From Microbacterium sp. 1.5R (lineage in GTDB: Bacteria > Actinomycetota > Actinomycetes > Actinomycetales > Microbacteriaceae), in contig NZ_VDRC01000001.1 of assembly GCF_007667425.1 (NCBI RefSeq), positions 620,001 to 684,000 of the forward strand: a DNA stretch of 64,000 nucleotides, in the 5' to 3' direction. Both the position numbers and the translations under genes were made by a program. How positions within the stretch are numbered: position 1 is the first letter of the stretch; every line of letters begins with the position of its first letter. The notes beneath the pieces are model-generated. The model did not search any database, had not been told where the DNA came from, and saw only the letters and a list, made by a program, of their open reading frames with translations. Below, piece by piece: positions 19,114 to 28,117 of this stretch.

Positions 19114-20472
19114 TCAGTCGTCGGTCGCGAAGAAGACGTTCTTCGTCTCGGTGAAGTGCTCCGCGGCGTCGGGTCCGAGCTCGCGACCGAGACCCGAGGC
19201 CTTCATCCCCCCGAAGGGAGTGGCGTAGCGCACGGACGAGTGCGAGTTCACCGACAGCACGCCGCTCTGCACGCCGCGCGAGACACGAACCGCGCGCCCG
19301 AGGTTCTGCGTCCACAGCGAGCCGGCGAGCCCGTAGACCGTGTCGTTCGCGAGGCGGATCGCGTCGGCCTCGTCATCGAACGGCATCACGGCGACGACCG
19401 GGCCGAAGACCTCCTGCTGGGCGATCCGGTCGCCGGGGTCGGCGAGCACGACGGCCGGCGCGAACCAGAACCCGTCGCCCTGCGGCGCGCTGCCGCGGAA
19501 GGCGATGTCCGCCCCGTCGAGGAACGACGCGACCGTGTCGCGGTGACCGGCGGAGATGAGCGGCCCCATGTCGGTCTCGGCGCTCGACGGATCGCCCACC
19601 CGCCAGGCGGCGACCGCCGGTTCGAGCAGTTCCAGGAACCGGTCGTACACCGAGCGCTGCACGAGCAGCCGGCTGCGCGCGCAGCAGTCCTGCCCGGCGT
19701 TGTCGAACACCGAGCCGGGCACCGCGGCGGCCGCCTTCTCGAGGTCGGCGTCGTCGAACACGATGTTGGCGCTCTTGCCGCCGAGCTCCAGGGTCACGGG
19801 CTTGAGCGCCCTGGCGCACCCGGCGGCGACCTCGATGCCCACCTCGGTCGATCCGGTGAACACGACCTTGCGGACGTCCGGATGCTCGACGAGGCGCTGC
19901 CCGACGACCGACCCCGAACCCGTGACGACCTCGAAGAGCCCTTCGGGAAGGCCCGCCTCGAGCGCGAGCTCACCGAGACGGATCGCGGTCAGCGGGGTCA
20001 GCTCGGCGGGCTTCAGCACGACCGCGTTGCCTGCGGCGAGCGCAGGGGCGAACGCCCAGGCGGCGATCGTCATCGGGAAGTTCCACGGGACGATCACGCC
20101 GACCACGCCGTACGGGTCGTGGAAGGTGACGTCGAGTCCGCCGGCGACGGGGATCTGCCTGCCGGACAGGCGCTCGGGATCGGCGGAGTAGTAGTTGAGC
20201 ACCTGCGCGACGTGCGCGGCCTCCCACCGGGCGGATCCGATCGGGTGGCCGGAGTTGCGCACCTCGAGCTGGGCGAGCTCCTCGGCCGCGCCCTCGATAG
20301 TCCTGGCGAACGCACGGAGGGCGTCGGCGCGCGCCACGGGGGCGAGCGCCGCCCAGCGTCGCTGCGCGGCGACGGCGCGGGCGATCGCGGCATCCGTCTC
20401 CCCCACGTCCGCGCGAGCCACCTCGCGGATGGCGGTGCCGGTCGAGGGGTCGATCACGGTGAAGGCGCTCAT
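19114..20472 (-). CDS. Aldehyde dehydrogenase (PuuC-like)
   Basis: A 452-aa NAD(P)-dependent aldehyde dehydrogenase. The oxyanion asparagine lies in VPWNFPMT, the general-base glutamate in LELGGKSAN, and the catalytic cysteine in NAGQDCCARSR, where two cysteines are adjacent. EVFGPVVAVMPFDD and PFGGMKASGLGRE complete the signature. It overlaps the PuuD-like gene by ATGA and is 56 bases before the SDR. In the gamma-glutamylation pathway this enzyme oxidises the gamma-glutamyl aldehyde to the acid before hydrolysis. Length is slightly short for the family but all motifs are present. Confidence 0.92.
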   Translation of the reverse strand: MSAFTVIDPSTGTAIREVARADVGETDAAIARAVAAQRRWAALAPVARADALRAFARTIEGAAEELAQLEVRNSGHPIGSARWEAAHVAQVLNYYSADPERLSGRQIPVAGGLDVTFHDPYGVVGVIVPWNFPMTIAAWAFAPALAAGNAVVLKPAELTPLTAIRLGELALEAGLPEGLFEVVTGSGSVVGQRLVEHPDVRKVVFTGSTEVGIEVAAGCARALKPVTLELGGKSANIVFDDADLEKAAAAVPGSVFDNAGQDCCARSRLLVQRSVYDRFLELLEPAVAAWRVGDPSSAETDMGPLISAGHRDTVASFLDGADIAFRGSAPQGDGFWFAPAVVLADPGDRIAQQEVFGPVVAVMPFDDEADAIRLANDTVYGLAGSLWTQNLGRAVRVSRGVQSGVLSVNSHSSVRYATPFGGMKASGLGRELGPDAAEHFTETKNVFFATDD

Positions 20473-21221
20473 CGGGCGCTCTCCTTCCTGCGCGCCGCGA
20501 ACGCACGCGCCTGCGAGACGAGGTCGGCGAAGAGGCGCCGGTCCTCGGCGTTCTCCTCCGGGTGCCACTGGACGCCGACCACATGGCCGCCGTCGGTGTC
20601 GACGAACGCCTGCACGAGGCCGTCGTCGGAGTGGGCGGCGGCCACGAGACCTTCGCCGAGTCGGTCGATCCCCTGGTGGTGATAGCTGTGCACCGTCATG
20701 TCGCTCTCGCGGATGATGTCGGCGAAGGGTGTGCCGTCCGCCACCTCGACGTCGTTCTCGGCGTACACCCCGCCGCCGATGCGGTACTTCTCGGTGCCCA
20801 GCGACTCGGGCAGATGCTGCTGCAGGGTTCCGCCGCGCGCGACGTTCACGAGCTGCAGCCCTCGACAGATCGCGAGCACGGGGAGGCGGCGCCGCTCCGC
20901 CGCCTGGAACAGAGCCAGCTCCCACGCATCGCGGTCGACCCGTGCGGGGTCGGTGAGCGGATGCCGTTCCTCGCCGTACAGCTCCGGAGCCACGTCCGCT
21001 CCACCGGAGAGGACGAGGCCGTCCATCCCGGCGATCGCCGCATCCGCGGCATCCGGATCCTGCGGCGGGAGGAGCAGCGCGATGCCGCCGGACTCGGTCA
21101 CGCCCGTGAGGTACTGCTCGGGGAGGAATGCGGCCCTGACGTCCCACACCCCCTGCTGCGCGCGTTCGAGGTAGGTCGTGACGCCGATGAGCGGTGCCGG
21201 GTCAGAGTCGTTCGAAGCCAC
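20469..21221 (-). CDS. Gamma-glutamyl hydrolase of the PuuD family (class I amidotransferase-like)
   Basis: A 250-aa peptidase C26 enzyme. The nucleophile cysteine is in AICRGLQLVNV and the histidine and glutamate of the triad are in VQWHPEENAED. Family members cleave gamma-glutamyl amides such as gamma-glutamyl-GABA, releasing glutamate. It overlaps the gamma-glutamyl ligase gene upstream by 20 bases and the aldehyde dehydrogenase downstream by 4, so all three are tightly coupled. The physiological substrate depends on which amine the ligase uses. Confidence 0.92.
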   Translation of the reverse strand: MASNDSDPAPLIGVTTYLERAQQGVWDVRAAFLPEQYLTGVTESGGIALLLPPQDPDAADAAIAGMDGLVLSGGADVAPELYGEERHPLTDPARVDRDAWELALFQAAERRRLPVLAICRGLQLVNVARGGTLQQHLPESLGTEKYRIGGGVYAENDVEVADGTPFADIIRESDMTVHSYHHQGIDRLGEGLVAAAHSDDGLVQAFVDTDGGHVVGVQWHPEENAEDRRLFADLVSQARAFAARRKESAR

Positions 21222-22557
21222 GGATGCGCTCCCAGTCGGTGACGGCCGCGTCGTACGCTTCGAGCTCGATGCGCGCCTGATTCAGGTAGTGCTCGACGAC
21301 GTCGTCGCCGAAGGCCTGCCGCGCGATGGTCGATTCGCGGAACAGTTGCGCGGCCTCGCGCAGCGTCGTCGGCAAGTGGTCGACGGCATCCTCGTACGCG
21401 TTGCCCGTGAAGCGGTCGGGCAGGGGCAGCTCGTTCTCGATGCCGTACAGCCCGCCGGCGATGATCGCCGAGATGCCGAGGTACGGGTTCACGTCGCCGC
21501 CGGGCACACGGTTCTCGACCCGCAGCGCCGAGCCCTGCCCCACGACGCGCAGCGCGCAGGTGCGGTTGTCGATGCCCCAGGCGACCCCGGTGGGCGCGAA
21601 GCTGCCCTTCGCGAACCGCTTGTACGAATTGATGTTCGGTGCGTAGAGCAGCGTGAACTCGCGAAGCGTCGCGAGGATGCCGGCGATCCAGTGCTCCATC
21701 ACGGGGCTGAAGCCGTGCTCGCCGTCGCCGGCCATGACCGGGGCACCCTCCTTGTCGCGCAGAGACAGATGGATGTGGCAGCTGTTGCCCTCGCGCTCGT
21801 TGAACTTGGCCATGAACGTGATGGCCTGGCCGTGGTTGCCGGCGATCTCCTTCGCCCCGTTCTTGTAGATCGCGTGCTGGTCGGCGGTCTCGCGCACCTC
21901 GGCGTAGCGGAAGGCGATCTCCTGCTGCCCGAAGTTGCACTCGCCCTTCACTCCCTCGCAGTACATGCCCGCGCCGTCCATGCTGTTGCGGATGTCGCGC
22001 AGCAACGGCTCCATGCGCGTCGAGGCGAGCAGGTTGTAATCGACGTTGTAGTCGGTCGCCGGAGTGAGCCCCTCGTACTTGCGCGCCCAGGCGTCGCGGT
22101 AGGTGTTCTCGAACACGATGAACTCGAGCTCGGTGCCCGAGTAGGCGGTCCAGCCGCGCTCGGCGAGGCGGTCGCGCTGCCGGTCGAGGATCGCACGCGG
22201 CGACGGGCCGACCGGCTCGCCGTTCTGCCAGACCAGGTCGGCCATCACGAGAGCCGTGCCCTCGAGCCACGGGATGCGCCGCAGCGTCTCGGCATCGGGG
22301 CGCAGCACCATGTCACCGTAGCCGCGGTCCCAGCCGGACATCGCGTAGCCGTCGACCGTGTTCATGTCGACGTCGACCGAGAGCAGGTAGTCGCAGGCCT
22401 CAGCGCCGTGGTGCAGGATGTCCTCCTGGAACAGCCGTGCCGACACGCGCTTGCCGACGAGCCTGCCCTGCGCATCCGCGAAGGCGACGATCACCGTGTC
22501 GATCTCGCCGGCGGCGATGCCGGCGTCCAGCTGGTCGATGCTCAGATTGCCCGACAT
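21202..22557 (-). CDS. Glutamine synthetase-like gamma-glutamylamine ligase (PuuA/GlnA3/GlnA4 type)
   Basis: A 451-aa member of the glutamine synthetase superfamily. Visible are the metal-ligand element ELEFIVFE, the catalytic histidine region REGNSCHIHLSL, and the C-terminal NRVPGGDVNPYL. It lacks the adenylylation-site region of true GlnA. Homologues attach glutamate to putrescine (PuuA, GlnA3) or to ethanolamine (GlnA4 of Streptomyces coelicolor). It is the first gene of the five-gene minus-strand operon and is divergent from an ethanolamine-permease-like gene. The neighbouring SDR and the missing oxidase favour an amino alcohol substrate, but the family assignment alone does not decide this. 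Confidence 0.88.
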   Translation of the reverse strand: MSGNLSIDQLDAGIAAGEIDTVIVAFADAQGRLVGKRVSARLFQEDILHHGAEACDYLLSVDVDMNTVDGYAMSGWDRGYGDMVLRPDAETLRRIPWLEGTALVMADLVWQNGEPVGPSPRAILDRQRDRLAERGWTAYSGTELEFIVFENTYRDAWARKYEGLTPATDYNVDYNLLASTRMEPLLRDIRNSMDGAGMYCEGVKGECNFGQQEIAFRYAEVRETADQHAIYKNGAKEIAGNHGQAITFMAKFNEREGNSCHIHLSLRDKEGAPVMAGDGEHGFSPVMEHWIAGILATLREFTLLYAPNINSYKRFAKGSFAPTGVAWGIDNRTCALRVVGQGSALRVENRVPGGDVNPYLGISAIIAGGLYGIENELPLPDRFTGNAYEDAVDHLPTTLREAAQLFRESTIARQAFGDDVVEHYLNQARIELEAYDAAVTDWERIRGFERL

Positions 22558-22715
22558 CCCACGCTCCGTTCTCCTGCGGTGAAGCGATCGGCCGATCGGC
22601 TTCGCCCTCAGAGTAGATGACCTCGTCGTTTAAAGGTAGACGAAACCACCATTGACTGTCACAATCATCCGCAAGGCGCTCACCCGGTGCCTGCACGCGA
22701 GCGAGCGGAGAGCGG
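22558..22715. promoter_or_regulatory. Divergent promoter region, ligase operon / permease
   Basis: These 158 bases separate the two divergent starts and contain a locally AT-richer core (22616-22670). An imperfect inverted repeat, TCGT at 22625-22628 against ACGA at 22640-22643 around TTTAAAGGTAG-like sequence, is a candidate operator, and TTGACT at 22652-22657 could be a plus-strand -35. No clear -10 box was found for either direction. The GntR protein at 17516 is the likely regulator (inference). Confidence 0.35.
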
Positions 22716-24263
22716 ATGTCTGGTCAGAGCAGTGAGTCCCGCAAGGTCGCCGGGGCGACGTATACCCGGGCGGGGAGCGACTACTTCGAGAAGCGGACCC
22801 TCAAGAGATCCGCCGGGGTCTGGGGGCTCTGGGGTCTCGCGGTCGCCGCCGTGATCTCGGGCGACTTCTCGGGGTGGAACTTCGGCATCGACTTCGCCGG
22901 ATTCGGCGGGATGCTGATCGCCTTCGCGATCCTCGTGATCATGTACTACGGCATGATCTTCGCGATCGGCGAGATGGCGGCCGCCATGCCGCACACCGGC
23001 GGGGCCTACTCGTTCGCACGGTCCGCCATGGGCCCCTGGGGCGGTCTCGTCACCGGCGCCGCAGAGACGATCGAGTACGTCGCGACGACGGCGGTGATCG
23101 TCTACTTCTCGGCCTCGTACGCGAACGGCATCACGAGCGAACTCCTCGGTCTCGAGCTGCCCGGGTGGGTCTGGTATCTCATCCTCTATGTGGTCTTCAT
23201 CGCACTGAACTCGGCGGGTGCCGCGATCTCGTTCCGCTTCGCGATCGTCGTCTCGGTGATCTCGATCGGCATCATCCTCGTGTTCTCGGCGATGGCGCTG
23301 TTCTCGGGCGCGTTCAGCTGGGACGCGCTGTGGGACATCGTTCCCGACGAAGGCCAGTCGACCTTCCTCCCGCACGGCGTCCTGCCGATCCTCTTCGCCC
23401 TGCCCTTCGCGATGTGGTTCTTCCTCGGCATCGAAGAGCTCCCGCTCGCCGCCGAGGAATCGCACAACCCGACCCGCGACATCCCGAAGGCCGGGTTCTG
23501 GGCCCGCGGCACCCTCATCGTCACCGGACTGCTCGTACTGTTCCTGAACACGGGGGTGATCGGCGCCGAGGCGACCGGCACCGCCGGCGAGCCCCTGCTC
23601 GACGGGTTCCGAGCCATCGTGGGCGACCAGCTCGCCGCCGTGCTCGCCCTGTTCGCGCTGATCGGTCTGCTCGCCTCGCTCCAGGGCATCATGTTCGCCT
23701 ACGGACGCAACATGTACTCGCTCTCCCGCGCCGGGTACTACCCCCGTTTCCTCTCCCTCACCGGCAAGCGGCAGACCCCGTGGGTCGCCCTCGTCGTCGG
23801 CGCGGCGATCGGGTTCATCGCCCTCATCGTGCTCGATGTGCTCGCGGCGCTCGACGCCGAGGGCGCGGGAACCGTGGCGGGTGCGATCGTCCTCAACATC
23901 GCGGTCTGGGGCGCGGTGGTCGCTTACGCGCTGCAGCTGATCTCGTTCATGATCCTGCGGCGGAAGTTCCCGAACGTCGAGCGCCCGTACCGCAGTCCGT
24001 GGGGCGTGCCCGGTGCCGCGATCGCGCTGGTGATCGCCGCGCTGATCTTCCTCGGATTCCTCCTCAACCCCACCTTCGGCCCCGCGATCATCGCCATCGC
24101 GATCGTCTACGTCGTGATCCTGGTGGGCTTCGGGCTGTTCTTCCGGCATCGGCTCGTGCTCTCCCCCGAAGAGGAGTACGCACTGTCCGGCGGCTCGCAC
24201 GGCGACCCCCAGGCAGAGGGCTACGACGCCATGGAGGGCGAGGTGTTCGACGGCACGCGCTGA
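22716..24263 (+). CDS. APC-family amine/amino-acid permease (ethanolamine permease-like)
   Basis: A 515-aa APC-superfamily permease with about 12 transmembrane helices. The N-terminal helix contains the GVWGLWGLAVAAVISGDFSGWNFG segment (shown in part) in which ISGDFSGWN resembles ethanolamine permeases of TC 2.A.3.5, and EEXPLAAEES-type sequence follows helix 6. The C-terminal tail of about 35 residues is acidic and soluble. It is divergent from the gamma-glutamyl ligase operon and likely supplies its substrate. Putrescine or amino-acid transport remains possible. Confidence 0.85.
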   Translation: MSGQSSESRKVAGATYTRAGSDYFEKRTLKRSAGVWGLWGLAVAAVISGDFSGWNFGIDFAGFGGMLIAFAILVIMYYGMIFAIGEMAAAMPHTGGAYSFARSAMGPWGGLVTGAAETIEYVATTAVIVYFSASYANGITSELLGLELPGWVWYLILYVVFIALNSAGAAISFRFAIVVSVISIGIILVFSAMALFSGAFSWDALWDIVPDEGQSTFLPHGVLPILFALPFAMWFFLGIEELPLAAEESHNPTRDIPKAGFWARGTLIVTGLLVLFLNTGVIGAEATGTAGEPLLDGFRAIVGDQLAAVLALFALIGLLASLQGIMFAYGRNMYSLSRAGYYPRFLSLTGKRQTPWVALVVGAAIGFIALIVLDVLAALDAEGAGTVAGAIVLNIAVWGAVVAYALQLISFMILRRKFPNVERPYRSPWGVPGAAIALVIAALIFLGFLLNPTFGPAIIAIAIVYVVILVGFGLFFRHRLVLSPEEEYALSGGSHGDPQAEGYDAMEGEVFDGTR

Positions 24264-24285
24264 GCCGGGGAGGGCGCCGGGGCCG

Positions 24286-24558
24286 TCACTTGCTGCTGAA
24301 GTCGAACGCCTTCAACAGTTCGTCGACGGCCTTGTCGCGCTCGTCGCCACCCTCCTCGAACATCTGCGTCACATGCGTACGCAGATGGTTCTCCAGCAGG
24401 AGGCGGTTGAGCGATTCCAGTGACCGCTGGATCGCCCTGGACTGCGTGATGATGTCCATGCAGTAGTCCTCGTTCTCGATCATCCGCGCGACGCCGCGCA
24501 TCTGACCCTCCAGGATGCTGGTGCGGTGCAGGGCGCGCTTCTTGATGTCTTCGATCAC
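24286..24558 (-). CDS. CsoR/FrmR/RcnR-family repressor
   Basis: A 90-aa all-helical repressor of the DUF156 family, starting at GTG 24558. The conserved metal/sulfur-sensing positions are C33 (in DYCMDIITQ), H58 and H62 (in ENHLRTHV). The 25- and 4-residue spacing matches CsoR (Cys-His-Cys), but the third ligand is His, as in RcnR-like members, while the N-terminal histidine of RcnR is absent. It therefore probably does not sense Cu(I) in the standard way. It is adjacent to a divergent DUF445 gene, with no metal ATPase nearby. Confidence 0.88.
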   Translation of the reverse strand: MIEDIKKRALHRTSILEGQMRGVARMIENEDYCMDIITQSRAIQRSLESLNRLLLENHLRTHVTQMFEEGGDERDKAVDELLKAFDFSSK

Positions 24559-24615
24559 GCTTCGAGCGTACGCGCCCCGGCGGCTGCCACGCCCGCCCCG
24601 TGAAAGGATGACGTC

Positions 24616-25893
24616 ATGCCGCGAACTCCGATGGCGCTGCTCTCTCCCGCCGACCAGGAACGACGCTCCGCGCTGCGTCGGATGAAGGCCGTCGCGCTCG
24701 GCGCCCTGATCTTCATGGCCGTGCTGTTCGTGATCGCCTTCTGGCTGCAGGAGCGCCAGCCGTGGCTCGGGTACGTGCGCGCGGCGGCCGAGGGCGGCAT
24801 GGTCGGAGCTCTCGCGGACTGGTTCGCCGTGACGGCGCTCTTCCGTCGTCCGCTCGGACTCCCCATCCCGCACACCGCGATCATCCCGAGCCGCAAGGAC
24901 GAGATCGGCCGCACGCTCGGCGAGTTCGTGGAGACGAACTTCCTCGAGGGATCGGTGGTGCGCGCGAAGCTGTCGACGACGGCGATCTCGCAGCGGGCAG
25001 GCGAATGGCTGCGCGAGCCCGCGCACGCCGAGCGCGTCGGCGCCGAGGGCGCCACGATCGCCACCGCCGTGCTGAACGCTCTGAGCGACGATGACGTGCG
25101 CGACCTGATCACCGATCTCGCGCGCGAGCACCTCGTCTCCCCGGAATGGGGTCCGCCCGCTGGCGCCTGGCTCGAGAAGATCGTCGAGGCCGACGCCCAC
25201 CACGGCGCTGTCGACCTCGCGGTCGACACGGTCGGCCGCTGGCTCGAGGCGAACGCCGCGTCGTTCTCGGGACTCATCTCGCGGCGCCTGCCAGGGTGGG
25301 TGCCGAAGCTCGCCCACCGCTTCGTCGACGACACGGCCTACAACGAGGCGGTCAAGTTCGTCGACGCCATGCGCGACGATCCGAAGCACCCGGCCCGCAT
25401 CGCGATCGACGGCTATCTGGCTCGCCTCGCCGACAATCTGCAGAACGACCCGGCGACGCGCGAGAAGCTCGAGAACGCCAAGGCGTCCCTGTTCGACAGT
25501 CCGCGCGTCGGGGCACTCGCCGCCGAGGCGTGGAACACGGCGAAGAACGGCCTGCTCTCCGCGCTCGCCGACCCCGACAGCGGCCTACGCCGTCGGGCGG
25601 TGCAGGCGCTGCAGGAGGTGGGCGAGAGGCTGTCGACGGATGCGGCTCTGCAGCGACGCGTCGACACGTGGGTATCCGATGCCGCCGTGTTCCTCGTCGA
25701 CCGCTACCGGCACGACATCGCGTCGATCATCACCGACACCGTCGAGCGCTGGGACCCCGCCGAGACGACCGAGAAGATCGAGCTGATGGTGGGGCGCGAT
25801 CTGCAGTACATCCGCCTCAACGGCACAGTCGTCGGCGCCCTCGCGGGTCTCGCGATCTTCGCCATCGCGCACGCCCTCATCCCCGGCGCCTGA
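24616..25893 (+). CDS. DUF445 family membrane-anchored protein
   Basis: A 425-aa DUF445 protein (YheB/YjiN type). A transmembrane helix at about 29-45 is followed by the family's conserved GGMVGALADWFAVTALFRRPLG region (shown in part), a long helical cytoplasmic segment, and a C-terminal membrane helix (VVGALAGLAIFAIAHALI). The biochemical function of the family is unknown. It is divergent from the CsoR-like gene and ends 12 bases before the ureohydrolase gene, whose ribosome-binding site AAGGAG lies in the gap, so the two may be co-transcribed. Confidence 0.88.
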   Translation: MPRTPMALLSPADQERRSALRRMKAVALGALIFMAVLFVIAFWLQERQPWLGYVRAAAEGGMVGALADWFAVTALFRRPLGLPIPHTAIIPSRKDEIGRTLGEFVETNFLEGSVVRAKLSTTAISQRAGEWLREPAHAERVGAEGATIATAVLNALSDDDVRDLITDLAREHLVSPEWGPPAGAWLEKIVEADAHHGAVDLAVDTVGRWLEANAASFSGLISRRLPGWVPKLAHRFVDDTAYNEAVKFVDAMRDDPKHPARIAIDGYLARLADNLQNDPATREKLENAKASLFDSPRVGALAAEAWNTAKNGLLSALADPDSGLRRRAVQALQEVGERLSTDAALQRRVDTWVSDAAVFLVDRYRHDIASIITDTVERWDPAETTEKIELMVGRDLQYIRLNGTVVGALAGLAIFAIAHALIPGA

Positions 25894-25905
25894 GAAGGAG
25901 AAGCC

Positions 25906-26820
25906 ATGGCCCTCTCGCACGACCCCCTCTGGCCCAGGGCCGGCTCCTGGCCCGCCGCGGACGGAGAAGCGGATGCCGTGCTGCTCGGCGTCCCCACCTG
26001 GCGCACCTCGCTCTCGCCGACCGGTGCGCACGCGACGCCCGCCGCGATCCGCGACGCCCTGCCCCGCTACGGCACGACCGTGCTCGGACCGCCGGTCGTC
26101 GATCTCGACGAGGTGCTGCGCATCACGGATGCCGGAGACATCGCCGAGCCCGACGGCGACGACGGGGAGGCGGAGACCATCGCCCGCGTGCGGGAGCTCG
26201 CCGAGGCGGCGCGACTCGTGATCGCCCTCGGCGGCGACAACTCGCTCACCTACCCCGTCGCCCTCGGCGCCTCCGCGACCGGCCTCATCACGTTCGACGC
26301 CCACTTCGACCTGCGCGACGGCGTCTCGAACGGCACGCCGGTGCGACGCCTGGTCGAAGACACCCCGGCGAGCGCGACGGTCGCCACGAGTCGCATCGAT
26401 CCGACGAGAATCGTCCAGATCGGGCTGGCCGACTTCGCGAACTCCGCGGCCTACGCCCGCCGGGCCGCGGACTGGGGCATCCGCGTGATCACGCTCGACG
26501 AGGTCCGGCGGCGCGGCGCAGCCGACGTCGTGGCCGAGGCTCTGGAGGTCGCCGGAGCTGGCAGTGCGGCCCGGGTGCACCTCGACATCGACGTGGATGT
26601 CTGCGACCGCTCCGTCGCCCCTGGATGCCCGGCGAGCGTCCCCGGTGGGCTCGCCGCCTGGGAGCTGCGCGCACTGACGAGGGCCGTCGCCGCCGACAGT
26701 CGCGTCGTGAGCGCGGATCTCGCCGAGGTCGATGCGACCGCCGACGCCGACGACGCGCGCACGGTGCGGCTCGCCGCCCTGTGCGTCCTCGAGCTCCTCG
26801 CCGGGCTCGCCGCGCGCTGA
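25906..26820 (+). CDS. hutG: Arginase/agmatinase superfamily enzyme, probable formimidoylglutamase
   Basis: A 304-aa ureohydrolase-fold enzyme. The dimanganese site is formed by DAHFD (131-135) and DIDVDVCDRS near residue 225; the first-ligand motif reads GGDNS (109-113), with Asn112 where arginases have His. It lies next to the histidine-utilisation operon, convergent with hutI, which makes N-formimidoyl-L-glutamate hydrolysis to glutamate and formamide the best assignment. Agmatinase or guanidino-acid hydrolase is the alternative. GAGAAGGAGAAGCC before the ATG is a strong ribosome-binding site. Confidence 0.8.
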   Translation: MALSHDPLWPRAGSWPAADGEADAVLLGVPTWRTSLSPTGAHATPAAIRDALPRYGTTVLGPPVVDLDEVLRITDAGDIAEPDGDDGEAETIARVRELAEAARLVIALGGDNSLTYPVALGASATGLITFDAHFDLRDGVSNGTPVRRLVEDTPASATVATSRIDPTRIVQIGLADFANSAAYARRAADWGIRVITLDEVRRRGAADVVAEALEVAGAGSAARVHLDIDVDVCDRSVAPGCPASVPGGLAAWELRALTRAVAADSRVVSADLAEVDATADADDARTVRLAALCVLELLAGLAAR

Positions 26821-26947
26821 GGTCTTCCCGGAGTCCCGCGGACGAATCCCGATCCGGCATCCGGCTCCCGGCTTCCGGCTTCCGGTCGCAGTTCGTGACG
26901 CTTCCCGCGCCGACCGACGGCACGGACTGCGACGGGAGCGGATGCCG

Positions 26948-28117
26948 TCAGCGGACCGCGGCCCCGTCCTTCCAGACCCGCTGCACAAGCGGCACGCCCG
27001 GGCGGTAGGCGAGGTGGACGCGACTCGGAGCGCGCAGGAGCACGAGGTCGGCGCGAGCGCCAGGCGCGATGATCCCGATGTCGTCCCGGCGCAGTGCGCG
27101 CGCTCCCCCGGCCGTCGCCGCATGCACGGCTTCGCCGGGAGTCAGACCCATGTCGCGCACCGCGATCGCGATGCAGAACGGCATCGACGAGGTAAAGCTG
27201 GAGCCCGGGTTCGTGTCGCAGGCGATCGCGACGGTCACACCGGCGTCGATCAGCCGTCGCGCGTCGGGATAGGGCTGGCGCGTCGAGAACTCGACGCCGG
27301 GCAGCAGCGTCAGGACGGTGTCCGATGCCGCGAGCGCGGCGACGTCGGCATCCGTCAGGTAGGTGCCGTGATCCACCGACGCGGCCCCGAGTTCGACGGC
27401 GAGGCGCACTCCTTCTCCCGGCCCGAGCTGACTCGCATGCAGGCGAGGGCGCAGCCCCCGAGCGACGCCTGCGTCGAGGATGCGGCGGGACTGCGCGACC
27501 GTGAAGGCCCCCGTCTCGCAGAAGACGTCTATCCAGCGCGCGTGCGGCGCACACGCGGCGAGCATGGGCCCGCACACGAGGTCGACGTAGTCGTCGGCGT
27601 TCTCCGCGTACTCGGCGGGCACGACGTGTGCACCGAGGAAGGTGACCTCCGAGGTGACCTCGGCCGCCAGGCGCACCGCGCGCTCCTCGTCCGCCACGGT
27701 GAGGCCATACCCGCTCTTGATCTCGACGGTGGTCGTTCCCTGGGCGAGCATCTCGTCGACGAACCCCCGCAGTCGCGCGCGCAGCTCCGCATCCGACGCC
27801 GACCTCGTCGCAGCCACGGTCGAACGGATGCCGCCCGCGGCATACCTCTGCCCTGCCATGCGCGCCTCGAACTCCGCCGAGCGGTCGCCGCCGAACACGA
27901 GGTGGCTGTGACTGTCGACGAAACCGGGGATCATCGCTCGCCCCGCGGCGTCGATGACGTCATCTGCCCGGGGAGCGTCTGCGGCCGGGCCGACCCACGC
28001 GATGCGTTCACCCTCGATCAGCACGGCCGCATCGAGGACGGTGCCGCACGGGTCATCTGAGCCGGGATCGACGTTGGTCGTCAGCTCCCCGATGCCGGTG
28101 ATGAGCGTGGTGCTCAC
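26948..28117 (-). CDS. hutI: Imidazolonepropionase HutI
   Basis: A 389-aa amidohydrolase-fold enzyme that opens 4-imidazolone-5-propionate to N-formimidoylglutamate in histidine degradation. The metal-binding HxH is in [19 protein letters not shown] and further conserved features are the KSGYGL segment and the [14 protein letters not shown] element near the C-terminus. It overlaps hutU by ATGA (28114-28117) and is the third gene of hutH-hutU-hutI. Length is typical. Confidence 0.95.
   Translation of the reverse strand: MSTTLITGIGELTTNVDPGSDDPCGTVLDAAVLIEGERIAWVGPAADAPRADDVIDAAGRAMIPGFVDSHSHLVFGGDRSAEFEARMAGQRYAAGGIRSTVAATRSASDAELRARLRGFVDEMLAQGTTTVEIKSGYGLTVADEERAVRLAAEVTSEVTFLGAHVVPAEYAENADDYVDLVCGPMLAACAPHARWIDVFCETGAFTVAQSRRILDAGVARGLRPRLHASQLGPGEGVRLAVELGAASVDHGTYLTDADVAALAASDTVLTLLPGVEFSTRQPYPDARRLIDAGVTVAIACDTNPGSSFTSSMPFCIAIAVRDMGLTPGEAVHAATAGGARALRRDDIGIIAPGARADLVLLRAPSRVHLAYRPGVPLVQRVWKDGAAVR

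Noticed and set aside
26851..26890. CCGGCTTCCGGCTTCCGG-type repeats between hutG and hutI
   Set aside because: Only two to three imperfect short units in a GC-rich gap; not a CRISPR or recognisable mobile repeat.
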